Shown here piece after piece: positions 24,487 to 35,448 of a stretch of 64,000 nt of DNA (positions are counted from its first letter, which is position 1; every line of letters begins with the position of its first letter). A model generated the notes under the pieces. It saw only the letters and a list, made by a program, of their open reading frames with translations, did not search any database and was not told where the DNA came from. The position numbers and the translations under genes are program-made. Origin of the DNA: Castor canadensis (lineage: Eukaryota > Chordata > Mammalia > Rodentia > Castoridae); contig NC_133399.1 in NCBI RefSeq assembly GCF_047511655.1, forward strand, positions 2,111,333 to 2,175,332, written 5' to 3'.

Positions 24487-24660
24487 ATGGTAGATGCCCC
24501 ACCACACTCTCATCATTTCCCTCTTCTGATGCTTCCAGGTGACCTCCCTATGGTCATGCAGTCAGAAGATTTCACACAGCTGCTGGAGCTGGGTAACCTC
24601 ACAACTCTCGAGCAGACACATGGCAAATACGGCAAAAATGTAGTAAGCAAGGCAGACTTC
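24487..24660 (-). pseudogene. Decayed first-exon-like cassette, left A copy
   Basis: Same wording as the CpG-rich cassette on the minus strand (AGCTCCAGCAGCTGTGTGAA, then GGGAAATG at 24,514), but the following donor reads ATGAG in place of GTGAG, and CpGs are nearly gone. Sister copies are at 40,840-40,985 and 59,190-59,345. Confidence 0.5.
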
Positions 24661-25536
24661 CTACCACTGTCTCCAAAACAGCTAAGATTACAGGAGGGAG
24701 CCTCCAGTCCCTGGCTTAAGTTCCAATTTAATTGTGCTTTCCCTGTATTCCATTTTGTTTTTAATATTAGGATATCAATTTTTTTTACTTATTTTTATTT
24801 CTTATGTTCTTTCACTTTGCAATGTATATTTGAAGTTTATGTTAATTCAGTTTGTTTCTTTTGTATGTGTGTGTCTGTGTGTGTATTACTATGGGTTTAG
24901 ACCAAGACCTTGTAATTGCTAGGAAAGCTGTCCAGTTTTCTTCCCCAAAACCCATGTCTCTCAGACTGCGTTGACACTTAGTTGATTGGGATGGTCATGG
25001 GAAACTACTGAGTGTTTTTGAAGTTTTAGAGGGTTGTGGTGCTGCTGTGCTTTTCCCATGTCTCCTTTTCCTTTATTTGGACCTTGTTTCCTTTGGGTTC
25101 CTTGAGGTTCAAGGGAAACATGGGCTAAATTCTATGACTTGTCCCTTCAGGCAATGCTTCTCAGCACTGTCTATAAGTCCCTGGATTTCCACAAACCCAT
25201 CACATTGTCAGATCACTGGAAGTGTGGATTCACATCCATGTTGTTGGCTTCTGAGTGGAGGGGACACTTTTTGCCCTTCTGACTTAATGGTCAATTTTGT
25301 ACATGATGTTTCTAGACATTGTTTAGAATGAAATGCTGATTAGCTTAGGCCATGATTTCTAGAGTATTACGTTAGGGTCAAAGCCCCAAAGGTAAGATGT
25401 GCAGGTGTCTTAAAGCAGAAAGAGAGGAGAAGACAGCAGTAGAAAGAAATTAGGAGAGCACTGACATGGAGTTTAGCATAATCAGTGTTCTCCTGTAATC
25501 ATCCTGATCTTGCTTGTTTCCTTCTTTGCTTGTTTT

Positions 25537-25620
25537 GGTTTGGAGACTGGGGTTTGAACTCAGAGCTTTGCACTTGCAAAGGATGTGCTCACCTGCTTGA
25601 ACCACATCTCTAATCATTTT
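25537..25620 (-). repeat. tRNA-like SINE
   Basis: Reverse body (GGGGTTTGAACTCAGAGCTT). Related copies sit at 41,765-41,840, 43,335-43,425, 60,730-60,795 and 62,300-62,380. Confidence 0.7.
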
Positions 25621-25784
25621 CCCTCTGGTAATTTTGGAGATAGGGGGGTCTCAAAAAATATTTTCCTTTACTGACCTTGACAGTGATCCTCCTGAACACA
25701 GTATACCAAGCACCTGGTGTTATTGGCATAAGCCACTGGAGCTAGACTCATCATGGTCTCTTTGGGATTTTTGTTTGTTTGTTT

Positions 25785-25985
25785 ATTTCTGGCAGTACTG
25801 GGGTTTGAACTCATGAGGTCACATTATTTTGGCAGGTACTCTATCAATTAAGCCATTCTGCCAATCTTGGTTTCATTTTGGATTTTTTAGATAGGGTCTT
25901 ATGAACTATTGGCACAGACTGGCTGCCTCCAGATTAACTAGGAATACAGGCCTGTACCACTGGTCTCCGGCATCATTTTTGTATA
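25785..25985 (-). repeat. Dimeric SINE
   Basis: Reverse tRNA-like half (AGTACTGGGGTTTGAACTCA) followed by the left half on the same strand (GATTAACTAGGAATACAGGC). It corresponds to the dimer at 44,085-44,270. Confidence 0.75.
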
Positions 25986-26373
25986 TGGTGACACTAAAGA
26001 AGGGTTTTTCTGCTGACTCAGTTTGAAGTTAGTCAAATGTCACTTCAAAAATGTTTTCATATCATTTTAAAGATATATGCACTGACCTTTCCACATAATC
26101 AGTTTTGAATAAAGAAGTGGACATTTAGAATGTGCATGTGGAATGTCTGATGTTTTTAAGAGGATAAGGGAAAGAGGGTTGGTTCTATGCTTCTTTCCAC
26201 CACAGAAAAGATCGGGAAGTCAGGGTTAATCACAGCTACTTATGAGCATTACAATATTTAGGATAAATTATTTCACCAGTTTCCCTTTGAAATCAGGTAG
26301 TTGAGTAGACAGTATAATTTGTGCCAATGAAGACAAGCCTGAGAAACTCAAGCTGAGAGAAAAGCACTCATAT

Positions 26374-28549
26374 ATTTATATTTTTCAGGTTTTAAAATAA
26401 TGTTTATTTTTTAGTTGACATGTGAACTACAGGAAACAAACACATGAAGAGAACATTATCACCCATAGCCACAAGCAGTACAGGTGGAATGTCCTAAATC
26501 CTACAAGTTCCCACATGATCCATTTTATGTAACTGAGATCATATAGTCTGACATGCTTATCCATACATTCTGAATGCTCACCAACTCAAAATTCCAAAGC
26601 TACATGAATATTTTAATAACCAAGTATATACAACACCAATGCAATCTATTTGAAACAAATTATAATCCTTCCTTCCTTGGGCAAAAATTTCACTGAAGAC
26701 ATAAATAGAAACGGGCCTCTGTCTCGACAGAAGTATTGGCAGAAGCTATAATATTGCATTCCCATAATGCTCCATTTACTGTGAGACATAAAGGAACAGA
26801 TTACACTAAGCATAGTTTCTAACACAGCTCATTATCACACCTATACTATGCAAATATGAGCAAGAAAGCATGTTCCTGTGACTTACTGCATCTCTGTAGT
26901 ACAGCCAGAATTTAATCAATGGCTCTCATCAAACTGTAAATCTGAGCACAACTGCACATAACTCTCCCGGAGACTTCTTTCTGCCCCACTGCTGCCACTG
27001 TAATGAACAAGAACTACTCACACTGCTGTAGGTAATGACAATTCCATGTTCAAGATGCATCTTTTCTGTATTTACCAGTTGGCTAATTTATTAACTCTAC
27101 TTCTTATCATACTCTGTCACCTCAGGACATGTGCAAAGCTTACATGTTGTTGTAAAAATGAGCTTTGTGCACAATAAACCCAAGTATTTAATAAAAATGC
27201 ACATATGAATTTGGGTATAATGAGATTCATCTAGATTTGAAGACACTAGGAAAGGGCCCTCCCTCACCCATCCAGTGACTAACTTAAGAAAGACACTGGC
27301 TCCATTGGATGTATTCATAAATGGTACCACTCCTAAAACCTAACAAAGGGACATTTATGTAGTAATTATTCCCTACTTTTAATATATTTGGACATTACAA
27401 TTATCCATTAATAACCAGCAATATGAACTGAAATGCATAAGAAATAATGCCTGGACAACCTGAACCAACCTAACAGGAGCAGAGCATATTCTACACATAC
27501 TTCTTTTCCCCCACCCCAACCTGCTGCCACACAGTAAGCCATCAGCATACACGCCAAGACATCAAGTTTAACAATTTCATTCCCAAATGCACCCATTCCT
27601 ATGAAGGAAGGATTAAGTATGAAATACTTAATGGGCATTGAGCTAGCCCTGTGTTTTTACATTATGTACTTTTACACATCTAGAAAAGCTGGATGTTCCT
27701 CAAAAGGACTCATGCTTCCCACTATACACACAGTAGCATGTAATTTGAAAGGAAAAATCTAGCTTAGAACCTTCCCATCTCTGTCAACACAGTGATCAGC
27801 TTTAGGTATCTGTAATGTTCCAAGGGATTTAATAATTTCACTTCCTAAGTGGTTTTAAGAATGTTTTTCTTATGATCCTTAATACAAAGTGTACTAATTC
27901 TACTTTTGTCATCACTGACAACCTCTTTAACATCTAGAAATCAGAGTAGATGTTGTATATTGAGACCCACCTGTCCTGTATTTACTCTATATAAATAGAA
28001 AAATAAAACAAAATGCATAGATGGAAGGGATAATCAATCTTGCTTCATGAAACACAAATTGGTATAAATCCTTTTGTACTTTTTCTCCCTCCTTCTCCCA
28101 GCCAGCACAAATATAATGTGTTTTGCTCCAAAAAGTTGTTTCATTATTCTATTTCCAAGGTACAATATTATGAATTTTAACAAAATGATATGTACATTAG
28201 AGATGAATCAATTTGGGTTGTAACACATTTGTACATGGAAGCAATGCTAGGAATCTCTCTGTATAGGTATCCTTAATTCAACTAGCAAAAATGCTTTGAC
28301 TTTCTTATTGTGCTTATGTCTTCTCTTCAACAAAATTAGAGCAAAGGGCAGATCAGGTTTGGCCTGGAAGTGAGGGGGGTTGGAAGGGAGAGGGTGGGGA
28401 CAGGGGGCAGGGGGGAGAAATGACCCAAACAATGCACACACATGTGAATAAATGAATAAAAAATAAATAAAAATAAAACATAAAAAAATTTTAAACATTT
28501 AAAAAGAAATGATATCTGCAAAACATGTATTTATTACTTGTGGTTTTAA
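26374..28549 (+). mobile_element. Insertion of about 2.2 kb ending in a LINE-1-like 3' UTR
   Basis: It splits the older B copy. The flanks AGAAAAGCACTCATAT (26,358-26,373) and AGAAAGACACTTTCATAT (28,550-28,567) both correspond to one site near 44,655, so they are a likely target-site duplication. The 3' part has a G-rich polypurine stretch (28,370-28,416), then TGACCCAAACAATGCACACA and an A-rich tail (28,445-28,495), as in rodent LINE-1 3' UTRs. No reverse transcriptase frame is present, so if LINE-1 it is 5' truncated. The first 1.7 kb I cannot assign. Confidence 0.55.
28370..28416 (+). repeat. G-rich polypurine tract
   Basis: Seven or more runs of three to six G in under 50 bases, able in principle to form a G-quadruplex. 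Such tracts are typical of LINE-1 3' UTRs. Confidence 0.7.
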
Positions 28550-29280
28550 GAAAGACACTTTCATATTCTTTCTCATGGGGCAAAGTGTTTCTGTATTTGA
28601 GATATGATGTAGTGGTGTAGTTCAGCTTAAAGTTTTCATTATTTGAGACAGTTTCTAGCACAGACATTCTGAAATCAATTGAATTTCTGAGACTTTAAGA
28701 GTGTATATGTTTGTACTTCATAAGACCCATTCAGGCAATGTTTGACATTATTCTAACGGTTTGTGTCAGGGTGCTACCTCTCTAAATATTCAGGGAAGTG
28801 ACTGGTGACCAGAGAGAGTAAATATATTCTATAACTTGCTGTCTGCTTTGAAATGATGTGCAAAAATTGTAGTGAGATCACTAAGTGTGGGTGCTGGCAA
28901 AGTTGAATTCCATGAGATGCAGTCACAGTTTGAAAATTTGTTGATATTAATGACAACACATATTTGTTGTCAGAGTTCTGGCAAAGAAATACAGCACAGA
29001 TAACATTCAGAGACTCTGAGACGGATGTTTGGTAATGTTTCCAGAATATCCATTCTTGGTACTGAAGTCTTTCAGGATTTTTGGTACTGATGTCTTATGT
29101 GAGATGAAGTCAGGCATAACACAAAAGTAGAGTCACAGTGAAGCAGGATTCATTAAGGAAAGAGTATACTTTGAAATAGACTTCATAGGTAGCAGTTAGG
29201 CAGTGACCATGTGCATATACAAAGCAAATCTAAAGAGGTAAGTAAACCAGTGAGATTTGATTAGCATGTACTAGTTGCTG

Positions 29281-32200
29281 AAATTGATTCGTTTCAGTAT
29301 AACATTTTCCTACATGTGTATAATGTAATGTAGTCATATGCACTCTGTTACTACACTCTCTTCCTGCTTTTTCCTTTCTTTTCATAAATAGTTCACACCA
29401 CTTTCATGTCTTTTTAAAATACAGCCATCAAAGAATAGACAAAAACTCATCCTATATAGACTTATATACACATTATGTACAGATACAAGGAAGTAAAAGT
29501 ATTCTGATAATTTACATTCAAAGATACTAGTTTAAATTTATGTAGTGTAGATACACATAAAAGGAAAGTAATACCTGTGAATATATAAAAATATAAAAAT
29601 ACTTGTATAATCACAGAGTATACATGTAAATATATAAAGCAAATTAATACACTTTCAGAATATCATAGAAAAGAAATTTATGTGTACAGTCATATGTAGA
29701 AGAAGCTGTCCAGATAATTCCTTCACTTGATGCATCTCTTCCACTGTGGACTTTGAAAAGTATGAGGAAAAATATGTTTCTTTAAAATTTTCCCAATCAG
29801 TTACATTCTGATACTAGCAAGAAAAAATGGTGCAACACAAACATGGTATTATATCAGTGTCATCCAGAAACTACAAAGAAAATTACTTGTGCCTGCAAAA
29901 AAAAAATGCTTTGCTATTCATAAATTCTGTCTTTAAAGATGATATATCCTAGGAAAAGACCACTTTCTGAAATGAGAGAAATGTGTATAAAAGTAGGGTA
30001 AGTTGTAGGAAGGATATATAGGAAAGGAAGATCATGAATATTCTCATGAGTAAATTAGAGGAAGGTTACACAAGGAGCCATAAATGGAAGAAGTTTTGGC
30101 TACACATGATGGGGTTGGGGACTCTGCTTAGCTAGGAAGCTGAAAAGCCCATGAGAGAAGATGATCCTACTGCTGACAATGTTGAGATGTTCAGGAGAAA
30201 ATGGAATGTGATGGATGAAAGACTGGAAAAGAAGACCACAGAAAGAAAAGCTGTGTTGAAAATGATCTGTACACTCATCTTCTCAAGTTCAGAATTTGGT
30301 AGGATCAAATTGTAATTTCTCTATGTGAATAAAGTCTGTGGAAGTCAGGTTTAGAGAAAGACTCATGGAATCAGGCTCATGATCAAATGAGTTTATGAAT
30401 ATGATGCTTTCTTTGCTTTGGAACTTCAAAGTGACTCCATGTGAGAGTCCCTCTATTAACTATTAAGGTGTTGAAGCAGAGAGCATTAGTACCAACAAGG
30501 AAGAGGGGACAGCAGGCATGTTGAGGCCCCAGAGTTAAATCCTTAAGTGTCCCTTCCTCAGTTTCAGACACTGTTGCTCTGTGGGGCACCATTTCAGTGT
30601 TCAGTCTGGCTCTCAAGCTTGGGTATATTTGGTACCCTCTGGAGGTTGGTTGTCATTTTAACTTTGTGTCTAATAGTGTGCTTTCTGAACTGTTTCAAAG
30701 CATTTTTTTGTTCATTTATGAGTGTTTGTTTATTCTTCACTCTTGAATTACAAGAGAAAATTACAGTTTTTCCTTGCAATTAATGATTGTGTTCTTTTGT
30801 TGGTATGGTCTTACTTTCTTGGGTAATTAATTGTTGATTGAGACAGCAGGTGTGATAAATCCTCATTCATCAAGCCAAGTGCCTGATCCCGGTTTCCACC
30901 CTAGCATGGAGACCACACTAATCCCTCCTCACTACCATTGGCCATTACAAACTGGCAATGTCTCTCCCGTCCCACAGGTTATCATGTGCTTAAAATTCTT
31001 TGCCTCATGCCAGTGACTCACACCTGTGTCCTTGCTACTGAGGATGCAGAGACCAGGAGGATTGTGGTTAGTTCATGGGACAATATCCAAATATAACTAA
31101 CACAGGAAAGGACTGATGGAATGACTTCAGTTTAGAGCATCTGCCTTCCATGCATCAGGTCCTGAATTCAAACCCTAGTACTGTCCCCCTAGCCCCAAAA
31201 GTCTTCAAACACAAAGGCCACCTTATTTGTCCTCTGCTTACTACTACTCTCACGCTTGTGTCAGAGATCACAGGGCCCAATGGGATTCCCACCCTCACTT
31301 ATGATAAAGTTCTTCAGTACATCCATGTGTTCTGCCCAGAATCTGTCACATCTGACATGAGGAATCTGGTTGTCTTTTGACCAGGGAACATGCAAGATTG
31401 CAAAACCAGGCCTTTCCTGCTGGTCCAGTGAGTCCTCACCTAGCATGTCCTTCTCTGAGGAGATCTGTCCTATTGGGAAAATGAGCATGGAATTATCTCA
31501 GCAATATTCCTGGCCTCATTTCCCAGTGGAAGAAGCAGGGTCCTGTAGGTGGCACCAGGAAAATGGGCAGAACTCAAATCAACACAGATGCCTGAAATGG
31601 TGAGTTGATGACTGGTGTCCCCAGCCCTGGGAGGATGAGAAGGCTACAACCATCAAGAAATGGCTACTAAAGAACCCAGGACTCCCCTCTGCACCTCTGG
31701 AGTCCATGACCATTGGTGCAGCTTTGCACTCCTTATCTACCAGGAAGGAGGGATGGCAGATGGGCAAATTCTGGCAACCTGTCCTCTATGTGCAGGTGGC
31801 TTTCCCAAGGCCCAGAGCTGTCTCAGGGCACTCTGCACATAAGCACCACAACTTCCCAACAGGAAGTAGGCAGAGATTGTGGGTTCCTGCATGGGAGGAG
31901 CTGTCGTCCTTTGGGGTCCCTGCTACTTTACTGTCCTCAGGACAAAGCTGATTACCTGAATCTGCTAAAAGTTTGAAAATAGGCTCTTAAGTCTAGGGCT
32001 ATTATAAATCCCTAAATTTATAGCTATCATCACATTACCCAACTAATGGGAAAGGCAATGCATGTGTATTTGAATTTATGCAGAAGGTGAGATATTGGGA
32101 AGAAGTGGAGGGTTTCATGTTTTTGCTCTGACATAAGTTTTGGTGTCTTGACCTTGGTCTAGACCATATGTTAAAAAATTCATTGTAGATGTAGACAAGA

Positions 32201-33029
32201 TCTAACCTTATGGAAGAGGTGTTACGTTGGCAGTTTGTCACTAACTGCAAGATCTGTACGTGCCTCAAGGGTGAGGCATGACAGGGCTGTGCTTTCTAGG
32301 AAGGAGAAAAAAGTTTAAAGAATCATGAAATGAAGTGACTTATACCAACTCACTGAAGTGTGACAAGGCCAGGCCTTTTTACCTGTTCCATTGAGGCCTC
32401 AACTGGCCTACCCTAAACACTGCTTCTTCTGTGAGAACATGGGTCATCTCCTCGGACACTGAGTGGGGAATTCTCTCAGCAGACCCCTGACTCCATTTCG
32501 AGGTCGAATTAACAGTGTTCATTTGGAAAATTCAGGAGCAGGATCTACTTAAATACAATGACTCCTCAGGCTGGGCTCAGTAGTGTCCAGGGAGAAGGCC
32601 AGGTCTCCTAAGGTCTGTGGCTGAAATCACTTATCTGGTCCTGGCACTTTACCAAGTAAAACATCATTTTTTCTGTCACTTAGTTCTTAAGGGACAGGAT
32701 CCTGGTTCATTAGGCAATGAGAAGTTCTGGAGGGAAGGAAGTGTATAAACTTACCACTCAAATTCAGCAGGAGGAAGAACCATTTCCCTACAAATGCCTT
32801 GCTGACACCAGCCATATTCAGGATCAAACAGATTTCTCTGAAATCAACTCTGTGGACACCAGGCTCCTCCCTCGTGGTCTATGTGATAACTAGGGTGAGG
32901 GCAGAACCGCAGTCATGGCAGAAGGCGAAATGGTAGCATCATGGCCTGCGTCCACACTCCCTGGGACATGAAGTGATTGGAGCCACCCTGAGGAAGCTGT
33001 CCTGAACCATTGCCTCTCCACACCGGCTG
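29281..33029. other. Central non-coding spacer
   Basis: Single copy in the window. 29,300-29,420 has wording seen in rodent LINE-1 3' regions (low confidence). A dimeric SINE lies at 31,001-31,205. The small frames around 31,150-31,950 have no recognised domain. 32,060-32,470 contains short cysteine motifs reminiscent of retroviral proteins, too weak to call. Confidence 0.5.
31001..31205 (+). repeat. Dimeric SINE
   Basis: Left half (GCCAGTGACTCACACCTGTG, then GATGCAGAGACCAGGAGGAT) and right half ending TGAATTCAAACCCTAGTACT. Confidence 0.8.
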
Positions 33030-33245
33030 TGGAGCCTGAGCCTTAATTTCCGCACGGGTGGCACTTGGTCTTCTCTGTGTGTGTGTGGAGCAGGGTGGAT
33101 GGGCAGTACTCTGGCATCCTGTCTCTGCCACTCTGTGAGTGCACGTGGGCGGCTGGGCCGTGGCAGGGAAGGGGACACCCAGACTGCAGCTGCAGCCCCG
33201 CCTTTGTTGCAGCCGGCCAGTGGGAGGCAGGGGAGGCTAGCAGAG
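33030..33245 (+). pseudogene. POGK: Probable 5' UTR of the POGK retrocopy
   Basis: GC-rich, CpG-containing sequence directly before the POGK start codon, unlike its AT-rich surroundings. The left edge is uncertain, and I found no target-site duplication matching the sequence after the poly(A) tail. Confidence 0.45.
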
Positions 33246-34304
33246 ATGGAGTCTGCAGCCTGCCCTCTCAACTTGACCCTGAAAGAAGAACAAGAAGAAC
33301 AGATTTAGAGCCGAGAATTGGAGGACTGCTCACAGGGCACGTGGGTCCCAGCCCTATCTGATGAGGTGGCCATATATTTTTCCGATGAGGAGTGGGAAGT
33401 TTTGACAGAGCCACAAAAGGCCCTCTACCGGGAAGTCATGAGGATGAATAATGAAACTGTCCTGTCGCTGGAATTCCCAGTCCCTAAACCAGGCACGACC
33501 ACTCGATTGGAAGGGGAGGAGGAGTCTCATAATTCTGATGAGTGGCAGCTCTGAGGAAGAGTTACAGAAAATGAAGACTCTGACATAAAGTCTCCAGATT
33601 GGTCATCTCCGATGATTGCCTCCTCCCAGATCCCGCAGCCTCAGCAGCTGGACAACTTTGGCCTGCGTCTGCCTCGGGGCATCGCATTGCTGCCTGAGTG
33701 GAGTGAGGGGTACCCCTCCTCCATGGCCATGGGCTTCCCAGAGGATGACCTCTCAGCTGATGACATAGCTGGGAAGTTTCAGTCCAGCCGAGGCGTGTGT
33801 CCTAGTTATGATGCAGGGCTCAAGTTGATGGTGGTGGAGTATGCCGAGAGCACCAACAATTGCCAGGCAGCCAAGCACTTTGGAGAGTTGGAAAAAAATG
33901 TTCGAGACTGGCACAACGTAAAGCTGCAGCTCCAAAATGCCCAAGCCATGGGGTGGGCATCTGAGGCCCCAAGAACAGAAGGTTTGCTCTGGTGGACCAA
34001 CGTGTTGCGGGGTATGTCAGATACATGCAGGCCAAAGGGGACCCTGTCACCAGGGAGACAATGCAGCTGAAAGCCCTTGAAATTGCCCAGGAAATGAACA
34101 TTGCAGAAAAAGGGTTCACGGCAAGCCTGGGTTGCTGTTGAAGAATGAGAAGGTATGACCTGTCTCTGAGGGATGAAGTGCCCGTGCTCCCACACCTGCC
34201 GGAGGACCTGACTGCAAAGCCTGTCACTTACCAGCAGAGTGTGCTGGCTCTGCGCAGGGCACATGATTATCAGGGGGAATGCAGACAAGACGCCAATCTG
34301 CTTA
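33246..34304 (+). pseudogene. POGK: POGK processed pseudogene, 5' coding part
   Basis: POGK is a nuclear protein that joins a KRAB repression domain to a domesticated pogo transposase. Here the start ATG (33,246) is followed by the expected N-terminus. A KRAB A box follows at about 33,360-33,480 (DEVAIYFSDEEWEVL), then a Brinker-like DNA-binding helix region at about 33,808-33,925, then the CENP-B-type helix-turn-helix region to about 34,260. There are no introns, as in a retrocopy. Lesions: TAG at 33,306 and TGA at 33,552, a frameshift near 33,950, TGA at 34,139, and a small deletion with frameshift near 34,271. It cannot encode the protein. The reading frame is cut at 34,304 by a solo LTR. 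Confidence 0.92.
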
Positions 34305-34729
34305 TGTTGCGGGAAATGGCGACGGAAACAAAGTCACTGAGACCACTTTGCAGGACGCAGGAATTTTATTATGCTAGTGGACTCAGGGCAGATAATTTGT
34401 CAAAGCCCTGAACCCCGATCAGAGTCAGGAGATGAGTTATATACTCCCCCCCATCCCCCAGGTGGTTTATGTAACCAGGGGGTTTTTGCAGTAGATGGTT
34501 CATAGGTGGTCAGAAAGACAAGCCAGTTACAGAGAAACAAGCTGGTACAGAGTTGCCCCCAACCCCCAGCAGACTCTGGTCACAGTTACAGGAAACCTTG
34601 CAGAGCCTAGCTGGAGGTCTGTGACACTTTTGAGCTTGCAGAAAGCTGCTTGTGGCCCCAGAGTAGGAAATCAAGGTAAATGCTAGAAACACAGTAAATC
34701 CCAGAAAAATAGCCACATTGGCTCCAACA
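34305..34729 (-). mobile_element. Solo LTR inserted in the POGK pseudogene
   Basis: 425 bases starting TGTTGGAGCC and ending CGCAACA when read on the minus strand. A TATATAA promoter motif lies near 34,436-34,443 and a polyadenylation signal at 34,365-34,370 (TTTATT on plus). The target-site duplication is CTTA (34,301-34,304 and 34,730-34,733). The start and end recall betaretrovirus/IAP-type LTRs, but the family is not certain. Removing it makes the POGK similarity continuous. Confidence 0.9.
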
Positions 34730-35448
34730 CTTAGAGGTGCCATCCAGAGTGACTGTTGACAACCAGGGTGAAAAGCCCATCTTGGTCAAGACGCCAGGCA
34801 GAGAGAAAGCGAAAATCACGGCGATGCTTGGTGTCTTGGCTGACAGGAAGAAGTTACCTCCATACATCATTTTGAGGGGAACGTACATCCCCCCAGGGAA
34901 GGTCCCCAGTGCAATGGAAATCCGCTGCCACCGCTATGGGTGGATGACTGAGGACCTAATGCAGGACTGGTTGGAAGTGGTTTGGAAACAGAGGATGGGA
35001 GCAGTGCCCAAGCAGTGGGGGATGCTATCCTGAATGGCTTCCGGGGCCATGCCACTGATTCTGTGAAGAGCTCCATGGAATGCATGAACACTGACATGGT
35101 GATCATCCCAGGGGACCTGGCCTCGCAGCTGCAGGTGCTGGACTTAGTGGTCTACAAGCCAGCGAATGACAGTGTGTGAGCCCAGTACTCCAACTGGCTT
35201 CTGGCTGGGAACCTGGCACTGAGCCCCACTGAGAATGCCAGAAACCACCCCTGGGCCTTTTCCTGGAGTGGGTCATGGTTACATGGAACAGCATCTCAAG
35301 TGAATCTATTGTCCAAGAATTCAAGAAGAATCACATCTCCAACAACTTGGAGGAGGAGGATGTCCTGTGGGAAATTGATAGCAAGTTGCCTGGAGGAGGA
35401 GAGCCAGCAAAAGAATGTGATACCGAAAGCATGTCTGAGGGCAACTGA
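34730..35448 (+). pseudogene. POGK: POGK processed pseudogene, 3' coding part
   Basis: It continues the transposase-derived DDE-type domain (34,737 onward, EVPSRVTVDNQGEKPILVKT). Lesions: a one-base loss near 35,029 shifts the frame (stop at 35,031), TGA at 35,177, and further frame breaks near 35,230. The normal C-terminal acidic end and stop are recognisable, with TGA at 35,446-35,448. Together with 33,246-34,304 it covers nearly the full length of POGK. Confidence 0.92.

Larger units (their letters stand above)
1..24945. repeat. Left arm of a giant imperfect inverted repeat
   Basis: The whole stretch is the reverse complement of the right arm, with indels. Matched landmarks (left/right) include 5,220-5,520 with 57,247-57,490; 7,413-7,601 with 55,164-55,352; 8,525-8,716 with 54,136-54,330; 10,841-11,236 with 51,643-52,036; 13,142-13,342 with 49,588-49,782; 14,596-14,877 with 48,518-48,787; 17,276-17,467 with 47,202-47,420; 17,852-18,175 with 46,490-46,870; 22,834-23,218 with 42,226-42,600; and 24,487-24,922 with 40,550-41,075. 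In one stretch of about 170 bases that I aligned by eye (8,551-8,716), roughly nine bases in ten agree. The arm ends near 24,945, where similarity to 40,545 stops. Its outer part (1-2,050) is a second, deleted copy of the 19,250-24,945 part. Confidence 0.9.
25060..29280. repeat. Older B-type copy in right-arm orientation within the spacer
   Basis: 25,060-26,373 matches 42,880-44,660 without the LTR of the other copies, and 28,550-29,280 matches 44,655-45,320. Similarity is lower than between the two arms. At about 25,752 the sequence GGTCTCTTTGGG shows the empty site for the LTR that occupies 43,554-44,070. It is interrupted by the 26,374-28,549 insertion and lacks the promoter cassette, which would lie just to its left. 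Confidence 0.75.

Noticed and set aside
24487-24900. 137-codon frame containing the cassette and a hydrophobic tail
   Set aside because: The frame runs antisense through a decayed first-exon-like cassette and into an AT-rich microsatellite region. The three sister copies do not keep it open.
32225-32280. C-x2-C motif resembling an integrase zinc-binding end
   Set aside because: The histidines expected before it are not convincing and no integrase core follows before POGK.
32421-32462. Zinc-knuckle-like C-x2-C-x3-G-H spacing, as in retroviral nucleocapsid, upstream of POGK
   Set aside because: The final cysteine position is a stop codon, surrounding sequence gives no gag similarity, and the motif is short enough to arise by chance.
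33806-34288. 160-codon minus-strand open frame, the longest in the window
   Set aside because: It is antisense to the POGK pseudogene and exists only because the sense strand is codon-rich and GC-rich. No domain of its own.
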